Below the pieces are notes generated by a model that was not told the origin of the DNA, made no database searches, and saw only the letters and a program-made list of their open reading frames with translations. From the NCBI GenBank assembly GCA_025997475.1, contig BNUQ01000005.1, positions 30,401 to 94,400 of the forward strand: a stretch of DNA of 64,000 nucleotides, written 5' to 3'. Below are positions 17,832-26,242 of this stretch, one piece after another. The stretch is from Planctomycetales bacterium. GTDB lineage: Bacteria; Planctomycetota; SZUA-567. Made by a program: the position numbers and the translations under genes. The number at the start of each line of letters is the position of its first letter. Position 1 is the first letter of the stretch.

Positions 17832-20534
17832 ATGAACCAGCGACTGTCGCAAAAAGAAATCAAGGAATTTTCCGCGCGGCTCGCCGACGCGCGGTCGCAA
17901 GCGAAAATTTCGGGGCAAGAAGCCGAGAAGTTGGTCGAGGGCGCATACCACGACGTTTTTTTACGCTATTTCAAAAGGAATTACGACACGGTGAAGTTGA
18001 CCGCGCCGCATCAAACCGACGGCTTAATCGAAGTCGGCGACGTTAATCTTTTCGCGCAAATCGCCATTCGCTTGCTGATTGAAACGAAATTCGATTTGCG
18101 TTTGTCGGTGAGCAAAGGCAATCGGTGCAAAGTAATCGCCCAGTTGATTTATTACCTGAAAAAATTCGAGCAGAGCGGCGATTCTTTGCCGAATGTGCTG
18201 TTGGTCGGCGATGTCAACAATATGTTCGTGCTTTACACGGCGGCGGTCGCGGCGTATCTCCAAAACGACTACGACTGGACTATCGCGCCGTCGGCGGCGT
18301 ATAAAGAGGAAAAACTTTTCGGCGAGTTGTTGAACGACAAAAATTTGTCGCCTTATGTGTATGAAATTCGCAGTCCGCATTTCGACCTTCACTACGTTTT
18401 TTCGTCGATTGAGCAGTTGGCGCAAAACGGCGGCGTGATTGAAAAAATTAAAGTCGGCGACGAGATTTTATTGAAGGCGTTTTTGGAATTTCAGCGCGTC
18501 GTCTATAAAGGCATCGTCGCGCAAACCAAAGAACAGATGAGCGTTTTCGTGTTGTCGCTCCTCGGCGACGCGGACGTTTATTTGCACCCGAACAAGCCGA
18601 ATGTGTTGAAAGTCCGCGAAAAAGAAATCCGGCTGAACGGCGCGGATTATCTGACGTATTTTTCGCGCTATGACAAATCGAACTACACGCTCGACGAACA
18701 GAAAAGAATTACCGCGATTGCCGACCGCTTGATTGCCGAATTAGACCGCCGTTTTACCGGCGATTATTGGACGCCGGTGTTATGGGCGAACGAGGCGCAC
18801 AATTTAATCGGCACGGAACTCGGCGCCGATTGGCGGCAAAAATATGTCGTCTGGGATTGCGCTTGCGGGACGAAAAATTTGACGCGCGACTATCACGACT
18901 TCGCCGAATTGTATTGCTCGACTTTGCACCCCGAGGAATTGGAAATCGCGAGCGATTACAACCCGAAGGCGACGACATTTCAATACGACTTTTTGAACGA
19001 CGACATTGCTCTGCACAAATACGAATTGGCGGAGGTGGCGATTCGCGGCTGGAAATTGCCGCCCGCGTTGTTGCGGGCGTTGATTGCCAAAAAGCCCGTC
19101 GTGTTGTTTACCAATCCGCCGTATGGACAGCCGACGAACGCGACGGCGGTAACGTCCGGCACCGGCAACAAATCGCGGCAAATTGTCGGCGGCGGCGAGC
19201 GCGGGATTGCCGACACCGAGATCGGGAAGTTAATGCGCCAAGAAAATTTCGGACACGCGACGATGGAACTCTGCACCCAATTTATTTATCGGGCGCAATT
19301 ATTGGCAAAAACGTTCGGCTACGAGCAGGACTTTCACCTGTTGTTTTACAGCGTGAATTTTCTCATCAGTCCGAATTTCAGCGTTTTTACCGAGCAATTT
19401 ACGCGGCGGTTTAAGTTCCAGCAGGGTTTTATGTTTAACGCCGGCGAGTTTCACGGCACGGCGTCAACGTGGGGCGTGTTGTTTTCGCATTTCGCTTTGC
19501 AACCCCGTAAAAAGGCGGTAGCCGCCGGCAAGCCGCTAGCGGGTTTTGCCTTCACCGTGAAAGAATCGTTTGCCGAAAAATTAACCGGCGAAATCGCCGT
19601 TCGCAACGTCGGACGGCAAATCAGTAAGACCGTGCCCAAAGGCGGCAATATCCGCGACTGGTTAGCCGAAATAAAAATCTCCGCCGCGGCGTATCGCGGC
19701 GGCGATTATCCGCGGGCAAACGGTTTTAACTTACCGGCGGGCAAACAGCCGTGCGGCGTTTATCGGGAAGGCGCGCTCGGTTATTTACAAATCATCGGCG
19801 GGTCGGTGAAAAAGTCGGGCAAGGATTTATTTTTGCAATCGACGATGAATTATGCCGACCACGGCGTTACGGTAACGGCGGCGAATTTCGCGCGGGCAAT
19901 GGCGGCGTTCGCGACGCGCAAAACGCTTCTACCGTCGCTGGCTGAAAAAAAATCCTTATGGGCGCGGGAAAAAGACGTTTTCCGTCGTCCGTCGGAAAAG
20001 TTTCAGCAAGCGGCGGATTGGCAAAATTTCGTTAATGATTGCGTGGTCTATGGCTTGTTTTGCGCCGGCGCGAATATGACGGCGTTGCGCGGTTTTGCCT
20101 ACGGCGGGAACGGCAAAAAATACGACGTGAAAAACGAGTTCTTTTATTTGGCGAAAAAAGACGTTGAAAAGTTGGCGGCGAAAAATCACTTTATCGAAAG
20201 TGAGCGCGACGCCGCCGGCGACGCGGAGAGTTTTGTTTATTCGTATTTACAATCACAAAAATTGTCGCCGGTCGCGGCGGCGCTTTTAACTTGCGCCCGC
20301 GATTACACCCGCGCCGCCTTTCGGTTTCGCGGCGAATATCACGCCGTTCATCCCGAATATCATTTGCTCGCGTGGGACGCCGGTTGGCTACAACAATATA
20401 AAATGACGCAATCGCAGGACGCGCTACCGGCGGCGAAAGCGGCGCTGGCGAACGACTACGCTGATTTCAAGCGGCGCTTGCGCGTCCTCGGCGACCAAAT
20501 TTTGGCGGCGGCGGAAGCGGACGAGATGATTTAG
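17832..20534 (+). CDS. Single-chain restriction-modification-like N6-adenine methyltransferase
   Basis: A 900-residue protein. The central domain is an N6-adenine methylase: motif I region VVWDCACGTKNLT (about residue 340) and catalytic motif IV NPPYGQP (about residue 428). The N-terminal region has D63...E84-T-K86 (TDGLIEVGD then LIETKFD), the spacing expected of a PD-(D/E)xK nuclease. The C-terminal 400 residues may be target recognition. This suggests a type IIG or related enzyme that both methylates and cuts; a solitary methylase cannot be excluded. No separate restriction or specificity gene is beside it. ATG 17832 has an AGGGAG Shine-Dalgarno; an open frame upstream overlaps sbcC and is discarded. 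Confidence 0.75.
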   Translation: MNQRLSQKEIKEFSARLADARSQAKISGQEAEKLVEGAYHDVFLRYFKRNYDTVKLTAPHQTDGLIEVGDVNLFAQIAIRLLIETKFDLRLSVSKGNRCKVIAQLIYYLKKFEQSGDSLPNVLLVGDVNNMFVLYTAAVAAYLQNDYDWTIAPSAAYKEEKLFGELLNDKNLSPYVYEIRSPHFDLHYVFSSIEQLAQNGGVIEKIKVGDEILLKAFLEFQRVVYKGIVAQTKEQMSVFVLSLLGDADVYLHPNKPNVLKVREKEIRLNGADYLTYFSRYDKSNYTLDEQKRITAIADRLIAELDRRFTGDYWTPVLWANEAHNLIGTELGADWRQKYVVWDCACGTKNLTRDYHDFAELYCSTLHPEELEIASDYNPKATTFQYDFLNDDIALHKYELAEVAIRGWKLPPALLRALIAKKPVVLFTNPPYGQPTNATAVTSGTGNKSRQIVGGGERGIADTEIGKLMRQENFGHATMELCTQFIYRAQLLAKTFGYEQDFHLLFYSVNFLISPNFSVFTEQFTRRFKFQQGFMFNAGEFHGTASTWGVLFSHFALQPRKKAVAAGKPLAGFAFTVKESFAEKLTGEIAVRNVGRQISKTVPKGGNIRDWLAEIKISAAAYRGGDYPRANGFNLPAGKQPCGVYREGALGYLQIIGGSVKKSGKDLFLQSTMNYADHGVTVTAANFARAMAAFATRKTLLPSLAEKKSLWAREKDVFRRPSEKFQQAADWQNFVNDCVVYGLFCAGANMTALRGFAYGGNGKKYDVKNEFFYLAKKDVEKLAAKNHFIESERDAAGDAESFVYSYLQSQKLSPVAAALLTCARDYTRAAFRFRGEYHAVHPEYHLLAWDAGWLQQYKMTQSQDALPAAKAALANDYADFKRRLRVLGDQILAAAEADEMI

Positions 20535-20739
20535 GCGCATAATCTAAAGAAAAAGAACTTATAGTAGTTTGATTTTAAAAATGAGCCGCGGCATACCGTA
20601 ATTAAGAATTACAAACTCAGGTTACGCGCGCCCCAAAATAGCAACTGACTTGACAAAGATAAAATCCTTAAAAAAACGCCGTAGGCGTTTAATTTGAATA
20701 ACGTCAAGCGACACGTTCTATCGTCGCGCCGGTCGGGGA

Positions 20740-20905
20740 TAACGCCGCCCAATGACCGAACCCCGAAGGGGTTCAACAAATAGTTCAACCCCTGTCGGGG
20801 TTGAGATTGGCGGGGCGCTTTTCCCCGAGTTACGCGGCGGATACCGCCTCGCCGCTCCACTCGGGGTTATTCACATTAAGCCCCTGTCGGGGCTTTTAGC
20901 GGAGT
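20740..20905. repeat. GC-rich hairpin cluster (AACCCC..GGGGTT type)
   Basis: Successive short palindromes: AACCCCGAAGGGGTT, AACCCCTGTCGGGGTT, GCGGCGGATACCGCC and AGCCCCTGTCGGGGCTTTT. A related but different cluster lies at 37935-38215. The last hairpin with its TTTT could also act as a terminator. Confidence 0.75.
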
Positions 20906-20969
20906 TGATGATGACAAATTCGCGTAACATGAATTAAGTAAAATTTAGTTCAATTTTTAAGTCAAACGA

Positions 20970-21125
20970 CCATATTTCTCACAGAGCCACAGCGGCACGG
21001 AGAGAGAAAAGAGAAAATATAACTTTTGTTTTTTCTCTGTGGAACGCTGTGTCTCTGTGCCTCTGTGAGAAACAAAAACTTCGTGCCAATTCGTGTAATT
21101 CGTGGACAAATTTCTTGCTCCTGAA
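20970..21125. repeat. CTCTGTG/TTCGTG dispersed repeat
   Basis: Inverted arrangement: TTTCTCACAGAGCCACAG on the left and CTGTGCCTCTGTGAGAAA on the right, about 80 bp apart, then CCAATTCGTGTAATTCGTGGAC. The same text recurs at 49496-49700 and, partly, at 45560, 51835 and 62228. It ends 9 bp before the holA ATG. Confidence 0.8.
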
Positions 21126-21134
21126 AAAAACACT

Positions 21135-22238
21135 ATGGCAAAATCCGCTTCCCCCGCCGCTTCTTACGCCGACCACCGGCGCGCCGTCAAGGACGCGGCG
21201 GAGAAATTGCCGCCGCTCGTCGTCTTGACCGGCGCCGAGACCTATCTCGCCGACGCGGCGCTGACGCTTCTGCGCGCCCGTTTTCGCGAAAAATTTCCGG
21301 CGCTCACCGAAACCGTCTTTTACGGCGACGGTAAAGGGACGCAGTCCCAAACCTTATCGGCGGTGAACGCCGAATTGAGCGGCGGTAATTTGTTCGGCGG
21401 CGAGAAATTAGTGATTTTTCGCCGCGCGCAGAGCGAACTATTTCCGGTGAAAATCAGCGACGCCGCCGACCGCGCCTTGCGCGAATTTGCCGCTTATTGG
21501 CAGGCGCCGGCGGACGGCGTTTTCGGCGTCGTCGAAGTCGAAAAAATCAACGCCGCGCGTTCCGTTGGCAAGGGCTTGGCAAACGCCGTCGTCATTCCTT
21601 GCCCGCAGTTGGCGAATCCGTCGCGCGACTTGGACGACTGGACGCGGCAGACCGCGCAGGCGCAAGGCAAAACTCTCAGCCGCGACGCGGTCGAGTTATT
21701 ATGCCGTTGCCACGGCGGCGATTTGCGCGCGCTCGCCGACGAAATCGAAAAGTGCGCGTTGTATTTAGGCGACGAAGCGGCGGAAATCACCGCCGAGACG
21801 GCGGCGAAATTTTTGCCGGACGGGCAGGATTTCAACCGCTTCGGTTTGACCAACGCTTTGGAGCGCCGGAACCGCGCCGAAGCGTTGCGCTACGCGCGGC
21901 TGTTGACGGACGGGGCGCGCGACGAAAAAGGAAAATGGAAGGGCGGGGCGGACGCGGCGAACGCGACGCTGGCGATGGTGGCGAGCCGCTTTGAGCAATT
22001 GGCGCGGGCGCGGCTCGGCGACGGCGGCGACGTGGCGGCGCGGCTGAAATTATCGCCGTGGCTCGCGGATAAAATCGCCGAAGCGGCACGGAATTTTTTA
22101 CCGGCGCAAATCGTCGCCGCGTTGGAAATTATCGCCGCCGAAATTCACGCCACCCACGCCACCGGCGCCGACGCCGAATTTTCGTTGGACAAGGTGGTCG
22201 CGGCGATTTGTAAAACAGAGTTGAGAGTTGAGAGTTAA
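21135..22238 (+). CDS. holA: DNA polymerase III subunit delta
   Basis: A 367-residue clamp-loader delta subunit. It has the N-terminal AAA+-like fold (LPPLVVLTGAETYLADAAL), FGGEKLVIFR, and the middle domain with the CHGGDLRALADEIEKCALY helix pattern. The C-terminal collar domain has FEQLARARLG and SPWLADKIAEAARNF. It opens the beta clamp in the replicative clamp loader. I choose the ATG at 21135 (MAKSASPAA); an in-frame codon 33 bp upstream lies inside the repeat. The last residues (ELRVES) are read from heptad units. Confidence 0.87.
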   Translation: MAKSASPAASYADHRRAVKDAAEKLPPLVVLTGAETYLADAALTLLRARFREKFPALTETVFYGDGKGTQSQTLSAVNAELSGGNLFGGEKLVIFRRAQSELFPVKISDAADRALREFAAYWQAPADGVFGVVEVEKINAARSVGKGLANAVVIPCPQLANPSRDLDDWTRQTAQAQGKTLSRDAVELLCRCHGGDLRALADEIEKCALYLGDEAAEITAETAAKFLPDGQDFNRFGLTNALERRNRAEALRYARLLTDGARDEKGKWKGGADAANATLAMVASRFEQLARARLGDGGDVAARLKLSPWLADKIAEAARNFLPAQIVAALEIIAAEIHATHATGADAEFSLDKVVAAICKTELRVES

Positions 22239-22317
22239 GAGTTGAGCAGTGGTTGCGCTTCGCGCATCTTAAAAATAAAACTCCACCCTCTCAACTCTCA
22301 ACTCTCAACTCTGCTCT
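22215..22317. repeat. Heptad-arm hairpin element, reversed core
   Basis: Left arm GTTGAGA units, core in the reverse orientation (GCGCTTCGCGCATCTTAAAAATAAAACTCCA), right arm CTCAACT units. It begins inside the 3' end of holA. Confidence 0.87.
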
Positions 22318-22334
22318 ACAAAAAGGAGAAAAAA

Positions 22335-23684
22335 ATGCGTATCGGCGTTATCGGCGCGGGCTACGTCGGTTTGGTAACCGGCGTGTGTTTGGCGGAAATG
22401 GGCAATCACGTTACGCTCGCCGACATCAATCACGACAAAATCGCCGCGCTCCAAAACGGGCAAGTCCCGATTTTTGAGCCCGGTTTAGACGAATTATTGC
22501 ACCGCAACGTCAGCGGCGGGCGGCTGTTTTTTACCACCGCCGTCGCGGCGGCGGCAAGCGACCAAGAAGCGGTTTTTCTCGCCGTCGGCACGCCGATGGG
22601 CGACGCGGGCGCGGCGGATTTGCGCTATATTTACGCCGCCGCCGCGACCGTCGCGGCGGCGCTGACGCGCCCCGCGGTGATTGTCATTAAGTCAACCGTG
22701 CCGGCGGGGACGAACGCGGCGTTGACGGAAAAAATCGCGCCGCTCGCGCCGGTCAAATTCTCCGTCGTCAGCAATCCCGAATTTCTCAAAGAGGGCGCGG
22801 CGGTGGCGGATTTTATGAAGCCCGACCGCGTGGTCATCGGCAGTCGTGAAAAGTGGGCGGAAGAAGTGATGCGCCAACTTTACGCGCCGTTTTTGCGCAA
22901 CGACCATCCGCTGATGACGATGGACCCGGAAAGCGCCGAAATGGTCAAATACGCCAGCAACGCGATGCTCGCCTGCCGGATTTCGTTCGTCAACGAAATG
23001 GCGCGGCTTTGCGAGCGGCTCGGCGCCGACATCGAAGCGGTGCGGCGCGGCGTCGCCGCCGACGCGCGGATTGGCGGCGCGTTTTTATTCGCGGGTTTGG
23101 GCTACGGCGGCTCGTGTTTTCCGAAAGACGTGCGGGCGCTGATGCATCTGGCGGGCGACGCCGGTGTGGACGCGCCGTTGTGCGCGGCAATCGACGCGGT
23201 GAACGTTGAGCAACGGTTGGCGCTATTGCCGTTTATCGACCGGCATTTTCCGCGCGACCTGACCGGCAAAAAATTCGCCGTGTGGGGCTTGGCGTTCAAG
23301 CCGCAAACCGACGACGTGCGGGAAGCGCCGGCGTTGTATCTCATCAAAGAATTGCTGGCGCGCGGCGCGGCGGTGGCGGCGTATGACCCGCAAGCGCGCG
23401 ACACGGCGCGGCGGGAACTGTCGGCGGACGGTGTGAATGGCGGCGTGGATTTGGTAACCGGCGCTTACGCGGCGCTGACGGACGCCGACGCGCTGATTAT
23501 TTGCACCGAGTGGAACGAATTTCGCTCGCCCGATTTCGCGCGGATTAAACAGACGCTCAAACAGCCGCTGATTTTTGACGGACGCAATCTCTACGCGCCG
23601 GCGGTCGCCGCCGCAAACGGATTCGCGTATTATTCCGTCGGGAGAAGAGCGGTGCGCGTAGAGCAATTACGAAATACGAATTAA
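22335..23684 (+). CDS. ugd: UDP-glucose 6-dehydrogenase
   Basis: A 449-residue UDP-glucose/GDP-mannose dehydrogenase. The NAD site is VIGAGYVGLVTGVCLAEMG; AVGTPMG, STVPAGT, NPEFLKEG and the catalytic cysteine motif GYGGSCFPKD follow. The C-terminal UDP-binding domain starts near VWGLAFKPQTDDVREAPA. It makes UDP-glucuronate for surface polysaccharides. The start follows an AAGGAG Shine-Dalgarno; the upstream 31 in-frame codons are translated repeat. The C-terminal RNTN is read from the next repeat arm. GDP-mannose dehydrogenase activity is possible but less likely. Confidence 0.92.
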   Translation: MRIGVIGAGYVGLVTGVCLAEMGNHVTLADINHDKIAALQNGQVPIFEPGLDELLHRNVSGGRLFFTTAVAAAASDQEAVFLAVGTPMGDAGAADLRYIYAAAATVAAALTRPAVIVIKSTVPAGTNAALTEKIAPLAPVKFSVVSNPEFLKEGAAVADFMKPDRVVIGSREKWAEEVMRQLYAPFLRNDHPLMTMDPESAEMVKYASNAMLACRISFVNEMARLCERLGADIEAVRRGVAADARIGGAFLFAGLGYGGSCFPKDVRALMHLAGDAGVDAPLCAAIDAVNVEQRLALLPFIDRHFPRDLTGKKFAVWGLAFKPQTDDVREAPALYLIKELLARGAAVAAYDPQARDTARRELSADGVNGGVDLVTGAYAALTDADALIICTEWNEFRSPDFARIKQTLKQPLIFDGRNLYAPAVAAANGFAYYSVGRRAVRVEQLRNTN

Positions 23685-23824
23685 AAATTACGAATGGCAG
23701 AGAGCGAGTTGGTCGTCGGTAGTTTTTAGTTGGTAGTGGTGGAGTTTTTGTTAGCAAATCCGCAAGCGCCCGCGAAGCGAGTTCTTGCCAATAAAAACTC
23801 CGCAATTTTTAATTTTTAATTGTT
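23667..23824. repeat. Composite heptad-arm element
   Basis: Left side mixes AATTACGAA units with GGTCGTCGGTAG/TTGGTAG units. The core is TGGAGTTTTTGTTAGCAAATCC with CGCAAGCGCCCGCGAAGCG. The right side has AAAAACTCCGC and AATTTTTAATTG only. It sits between ugd and rsmD and contains the ugd stop. Confidence 0.78.
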
Positions 23825-23835
23825 CTTGCAAAACT

Positions 23836-24408
23836 ATGCGCATTATTTCCGGTTCCGCCCGCGGGCGGGAAATCAAGGTTTCGGCGAAGGCGCGTCCGTA
23901 TTTGGCGAAAGTCCGGGCGGCGATTTTCAACAGTTTGGCGGCGCGTCTCGACGGCGCGGCGGTGTTGGATTTGTATGCCGGTAGCGGCGTCAACGGCATC
24001 GAGGCGTTAAGCCGCGGCGCGGCGAGCGCGGTCTTGGTCGATAACGCCCGCGACGCGGCGGCGATGATGAAAGAAAATTTGGCGCGGTGCGCTTGCGCCG
24101 AAAAAGCCGAAATTCGGCTGATGGAGGTCGGCGCGTTTTTGCGGCAGACGCGCGCGCGGTTTGATTTGATTTTCATCGACCCGCCGTTCTCCGACGACGA
24201 AGCGGCGCGGGCGCGTTACGGCGAGTGGTTAAATTTGGCGGGCGCGGCGTTGCGCCCCGACGGGCGCGTAATTTTTCGTCGCGAAATAATCCAGCCCGAA
24301 CCGCCGTTGCCGACGTGTGATTTGACCGTCGCGCGCGACAAAAATTACGGGCGCAGTCGCGTGGTTTTTTATGGGAATAAATTTACAACACCAAGTGCAA
24401 ACGAATAG
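23836..24408 (+). CDS. rsmD: 16S rRNA (guanine966-N2)-methyltransferase RsmD
   Basis: A 190-residue Rossmann methyltransferase. The N-terminus MRIISGSARGREI and the following region (ARPYLAKVRAAIFNSL) are characteristic. The SAM loop is LDLYAGSGVNGIEALSRGA and the catalytic motif is FIDPPF. It methylates G966 of 16S rRNA. The expected R(P)T(x)R in the substrate loop is replaced by RPYLAKVR, a modest variant. The start ATG is preceded by no strong Shine-Dalgarno. Its last 26 bp overlap the convergent toxin gene. Confidence 0.88.
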   Translation: MRIISGSARGREIKVSAKARPYLAKVRAAIFNSLAARLDGAAVLDLYAGSGVNGIEALSRGAASAVLVDNARDAAAMMKENLARCACAEKAEIRLMEVGAFLRQTRARFDLIFIDPPFSDDEAARARYGEWLNLAGAALRPDGRVIFRREIIQPEPPLPTCDLTVARDKNYGRSRVVFYGNKFTTPSANE

Positions 24409-24703
24409 CCGTGTTGATTTTTTGTATATCGTAGGGCGTCAGTTCGCAAATTTTGCTTCGCAGACGTTGCTTATCGACCGTGCGAATTTGGTCTGCCAGA
24501 AATTTTCCGTCTTTACCCATTAGTGAAATAACGGCGTTGCCGGGATAAATTCTCTTGACGTTGCCGGTGAACGGCGCGACAACGACTCGATTCAACGTGG
24601 TGTTGGCGCGGTCGTTGCTGATGATGACGGCGGGGCGTGTCTTTTTAATTTCGCCGCCGGTCGCCGGTTCAAAATCCGTCCACCACACACTGCCCCTATT
24701 CAT
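24383..24703 (-). CDS. MazF/PemK-type endoribonuclease toxin
   Basis: A 106-residue toxin with the MazF fold: MNRGSVWWTDFEPATGGEIKKTRPAVIISND, then VVVAPFTGN and FLADQIRTVDKQRL. MazF proteins cut single-stranded mRNA at short motifs. The start is taken as the ATG at 24703, which overlaps the end of the antitoxin by 8 bp in the usual antitoxin-first order. It is convergent with rsmD and shares 26 bp with it. Confidence 0.88.
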   Translation of the reverse strand: MNRGSVWWTDFEPATGGEIKKTRPAVIISNDRANTTLNRVVVAPFTGNVKRIYPGNAVISLMGKDGKFLADQIRTVDKQRLRSKICELTPYDIQKINTAIRLHLVL

Positions 24704-24935
24704 CGACGACTTCTCCCATATAGGCATTCACCCATTCGCTCGCTTCTTTTTCGTATTCTGCGTCCGCCGCCATCGCGCGGTAGCCCGCGTCCAAATCGGT
24801 ATAAACAAACGGTTCGGGATGCGGCGCGGCGCGAAATAAATCGGCGACGTATTCGCCAATCACGGCGCCGTCGCCGAGAGCGGCAAGTTTCTGATAAAGC
24901 GCTTCTTCGACGCTAATCGTCAGCGGTTTAAGCAT
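24696..24935 (-). CDS. Antitoxin partner of the MazF-type toxin
   Basis: A 79-residue protein immediately upstream of the toxin and overlapping it by 8 bp. It starts MLKPLTISVEEALYQKLAALG, a short beta strand then helix as in ribbon-helix-helix dimers. The acidic, aromatic C-terminal tail (YRAMAADAEYEKEASEWVNAY) is a likely toxin-wrapping segment. No named antitoxin family is certain. Function follows from operon position and length. Confidence 0.72.
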   Translation of the reverse strand: MLKPLTISVEEALYQKLAALGDGAVIGEYVADLFRAAPHPEPFVYTDLDAGYRAMAADAEYEKEASEWVNAYMGEVVDE

Positions 24936-25032
24936 TGGACGAACTCCGCAATTCGTAATTTTAATGCGTAATTATTCTTCCCCGCCGTCCGCGAACGCCA
25001 ATAATGGCGGCGTTGCGCGCGGGCAAAAAAAA

Positions 25033-25159
25033 CAGCGTCTTCGGGAAATGACCGGATGAACTGACACCTGCGCCCGACTGCTTATGGCTGCTCCCGTCAA
25101 GGTCTGACCAGGTTCGCGGTAGGCGCAGTGCCAGGTCCGGTCAAAACCCGACGACGCTG
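25033..25159 (-). ncRNA. ffs: Signal recognition particle 4.5S RNA
   Basis: On the minus strand a 127-nt RNA folds into one long hairpin. CAGCGTC at the 5' end pairs with GACGCTG at the 3' end; GACCGG pairs with CCGGTC, and CTGGCAC-GCGCC with GGCGC-GGTGTCAG. The apical Ffh-binding part has the conserved CCTGGTCAG and GGGAGCAGCCATAAGC. It is the small bacterial type without an Alu domain. Eight T residues directly after the closing helix (25025-25032 region) make the last stem an intrinsic terminator. It binds Ffh for cotranslational targeting of membrane proteins. Confidence 0.93.
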
Positions 25160-25169
25160 ACGGCGCGGC

Positions 25170-25197
25170 AATCTATGGAATCCCCTGCCAATGTCAA
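25170..25197 (-). promoter_or_regulatory. Probable sigma-70-type promoter of the SRP RNA
   Basis: On the minus strand a perfect TTGACA (25192-25197) is followed after 16 bp by TAGATT (25170-25175). This places the start near 25160, exactly where the SRP RNA helix begins. The -35 box overlaps the divergent ispE start codon (25191-25193). Confidence 0.65.
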
Positions 25198-26057
25198 TTA
25201 CCGCTCGCGTTTATCCGAAAATCAATCTCTTTCTCGAAATTGTCCGCCGCCGCGCCGACGGTTATCACGAGCTCGCCACCGTGATGCAAACGGTCGAGAA
25301 CGTCTATGACGAACTCGCCGTCGAACCGGCGGACACGCTTTCGCTGACCGTGCGCGGTGCCGAGACGCGCGCCAACTTGCCGACCGATGACCGCAATCTG
25401 GTTCTTCGCGCCGCCCGCGCTTTGCAACTCGCCTTTCGCGGCGTGAAAATTACTCCGCGCGGCGCGAAATTTACTCTGACCAAAAACATTCCGACCGGCG
25501 CGGGACTCGGCGGCGGTTCGGCGGACGCGGCGGCGGCATTGCAACTTTGCGCCCGTTTATGGCGTTTCGATATTGCCCCCGCCGAAATGTCCGCCGTCGC
25601 CGCGACCGTCGGGTGCGACGTGCCGTTTTTCCTGACGACCGCGCCGGTGGCGCTCGCGACCGGACGCGGCGAAATCATCACGCCAATCACCGCCCGCCGC
25701 CCGCTCCCTTGCCATTTGATTTTACCGCCGTGGTCGAGCGCGACCGGCGCGGCGTATCAGGCGTTGTCCGCGGCGGATTTCGACCGGCATCCGGTAGCGG
25801 ATTTTTTGCCGACGTTGGCGACGGGGGACGCGGCGAAAATTTTGGCGGCGAGTTTCAATGTTTTTGCGCGCCCGTTTTTTCAGCGCGAGAAGCGCGCGGC
25901 GCGTTTGGCGGCATTTCTCGCCGCCGCCGGTTATCCGGCGCAGTTGAGCGGCTCCGGCGCGGCAATGTGGATGCCGCAAATCGGCGACGCCGCCCGCGCC
26001 GCATTGCAACGCCGACTGAACGCCGAGCCGGAACTGCGCGGAACGCTAATCGTTTAA
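25191..26057 (+). CDS. ispE: 4-diphosphocytidyl-2-C-methyl-D-erythritol kinase
   Basis: A 288-residue GHMP kinase. The N-terminus has VYPKINLFLEIVRRRADGYHEL; the ATP loop is IPTGAGLGGGSADAAAAL, and CDVPFFL is the third motif. The C-terminal end has LSGSGAAMW. It phosphorylates CDP-methylerythritol in the MEP route to isoprenoids, in the cytoplasm. The ATG lies within 35 bp of the divergent SRP RNA 5' end, so the two share an intergenic space, and the start codon overlaps the SRP -35 box. No clear Shine-Dalgarno. Confidence 0.94.
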   Translation: MSITARVYPKINLFLEIVRRRADGYHELATVMQTVENVYDELAVEPADTLSLTVRGAETRANLPTDDRNLVLRAARALQLAFRGVKITPRGAKFTLTKNIPTGAGLGGGSADAAAALQLCARLWRFDIAPAEMSAVAATVGCDVPFFLTTAPVALATGRGEIITPITARRPLPCHLILPPWSSATGAAYQALSAADFDRHPVADFLPTLATGDAAKILAASFNVFARPFFQREKRAARLAAFLAAAGYPAQLSGSGAAMWMPQIGDAARAALQRRLNAEPELRGTLIV

Positions 26058-26160
26058 GCGAGCAGTTAAAACAATTAAGAATGGAGGAATGGATTATCAA
26101 AATTGCGCGAGGCGAATTTGAAAGTCAAACTCCACAATTTCCAATTATTTGTAATTGCTC
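26058..26160. repeat. Heptad-arm hairpin element (AATTAAG dialect)
   Basis: Short left arm (CAGTTAAAACAATTAAGAAT), core in reverse orientation (ATTGCGCGAGGCGAATTTGAAAGTCAAACTCC), right arm CAATTATTTGTAATT. It follows ispE. Confidence 0.75.
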
Positions 26161-26242
26161 TTTTTCCCACCGCCCACTGCTCACTATCAATCTTGCCGGT
26201 CGCCGATAAAATTCACGCCACAATTTTTCACAGGAGACGTTT

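Larger units (their letters stand above)
20535..21134. other. 600-bp gene-free interval filled with repeats
   Basis: No supported gene. It holds an isolated AATTAAGAATTACAAACTC arm fragment, an AAAACGCCGTAGGCGTTT hairpin (about 20675), a cluster of CCCC-GGGG hairpins (20740-20905) and a 150-bp CTCTGTG repeat (20970-21125). Confidence 0.7.

Noticed and set aside
20609-20937. Short frames across the 20740-20905 hairpin cluster
   Set aside because: They follow palindromic repeats and have no ribosome binding site or recognisable domain.
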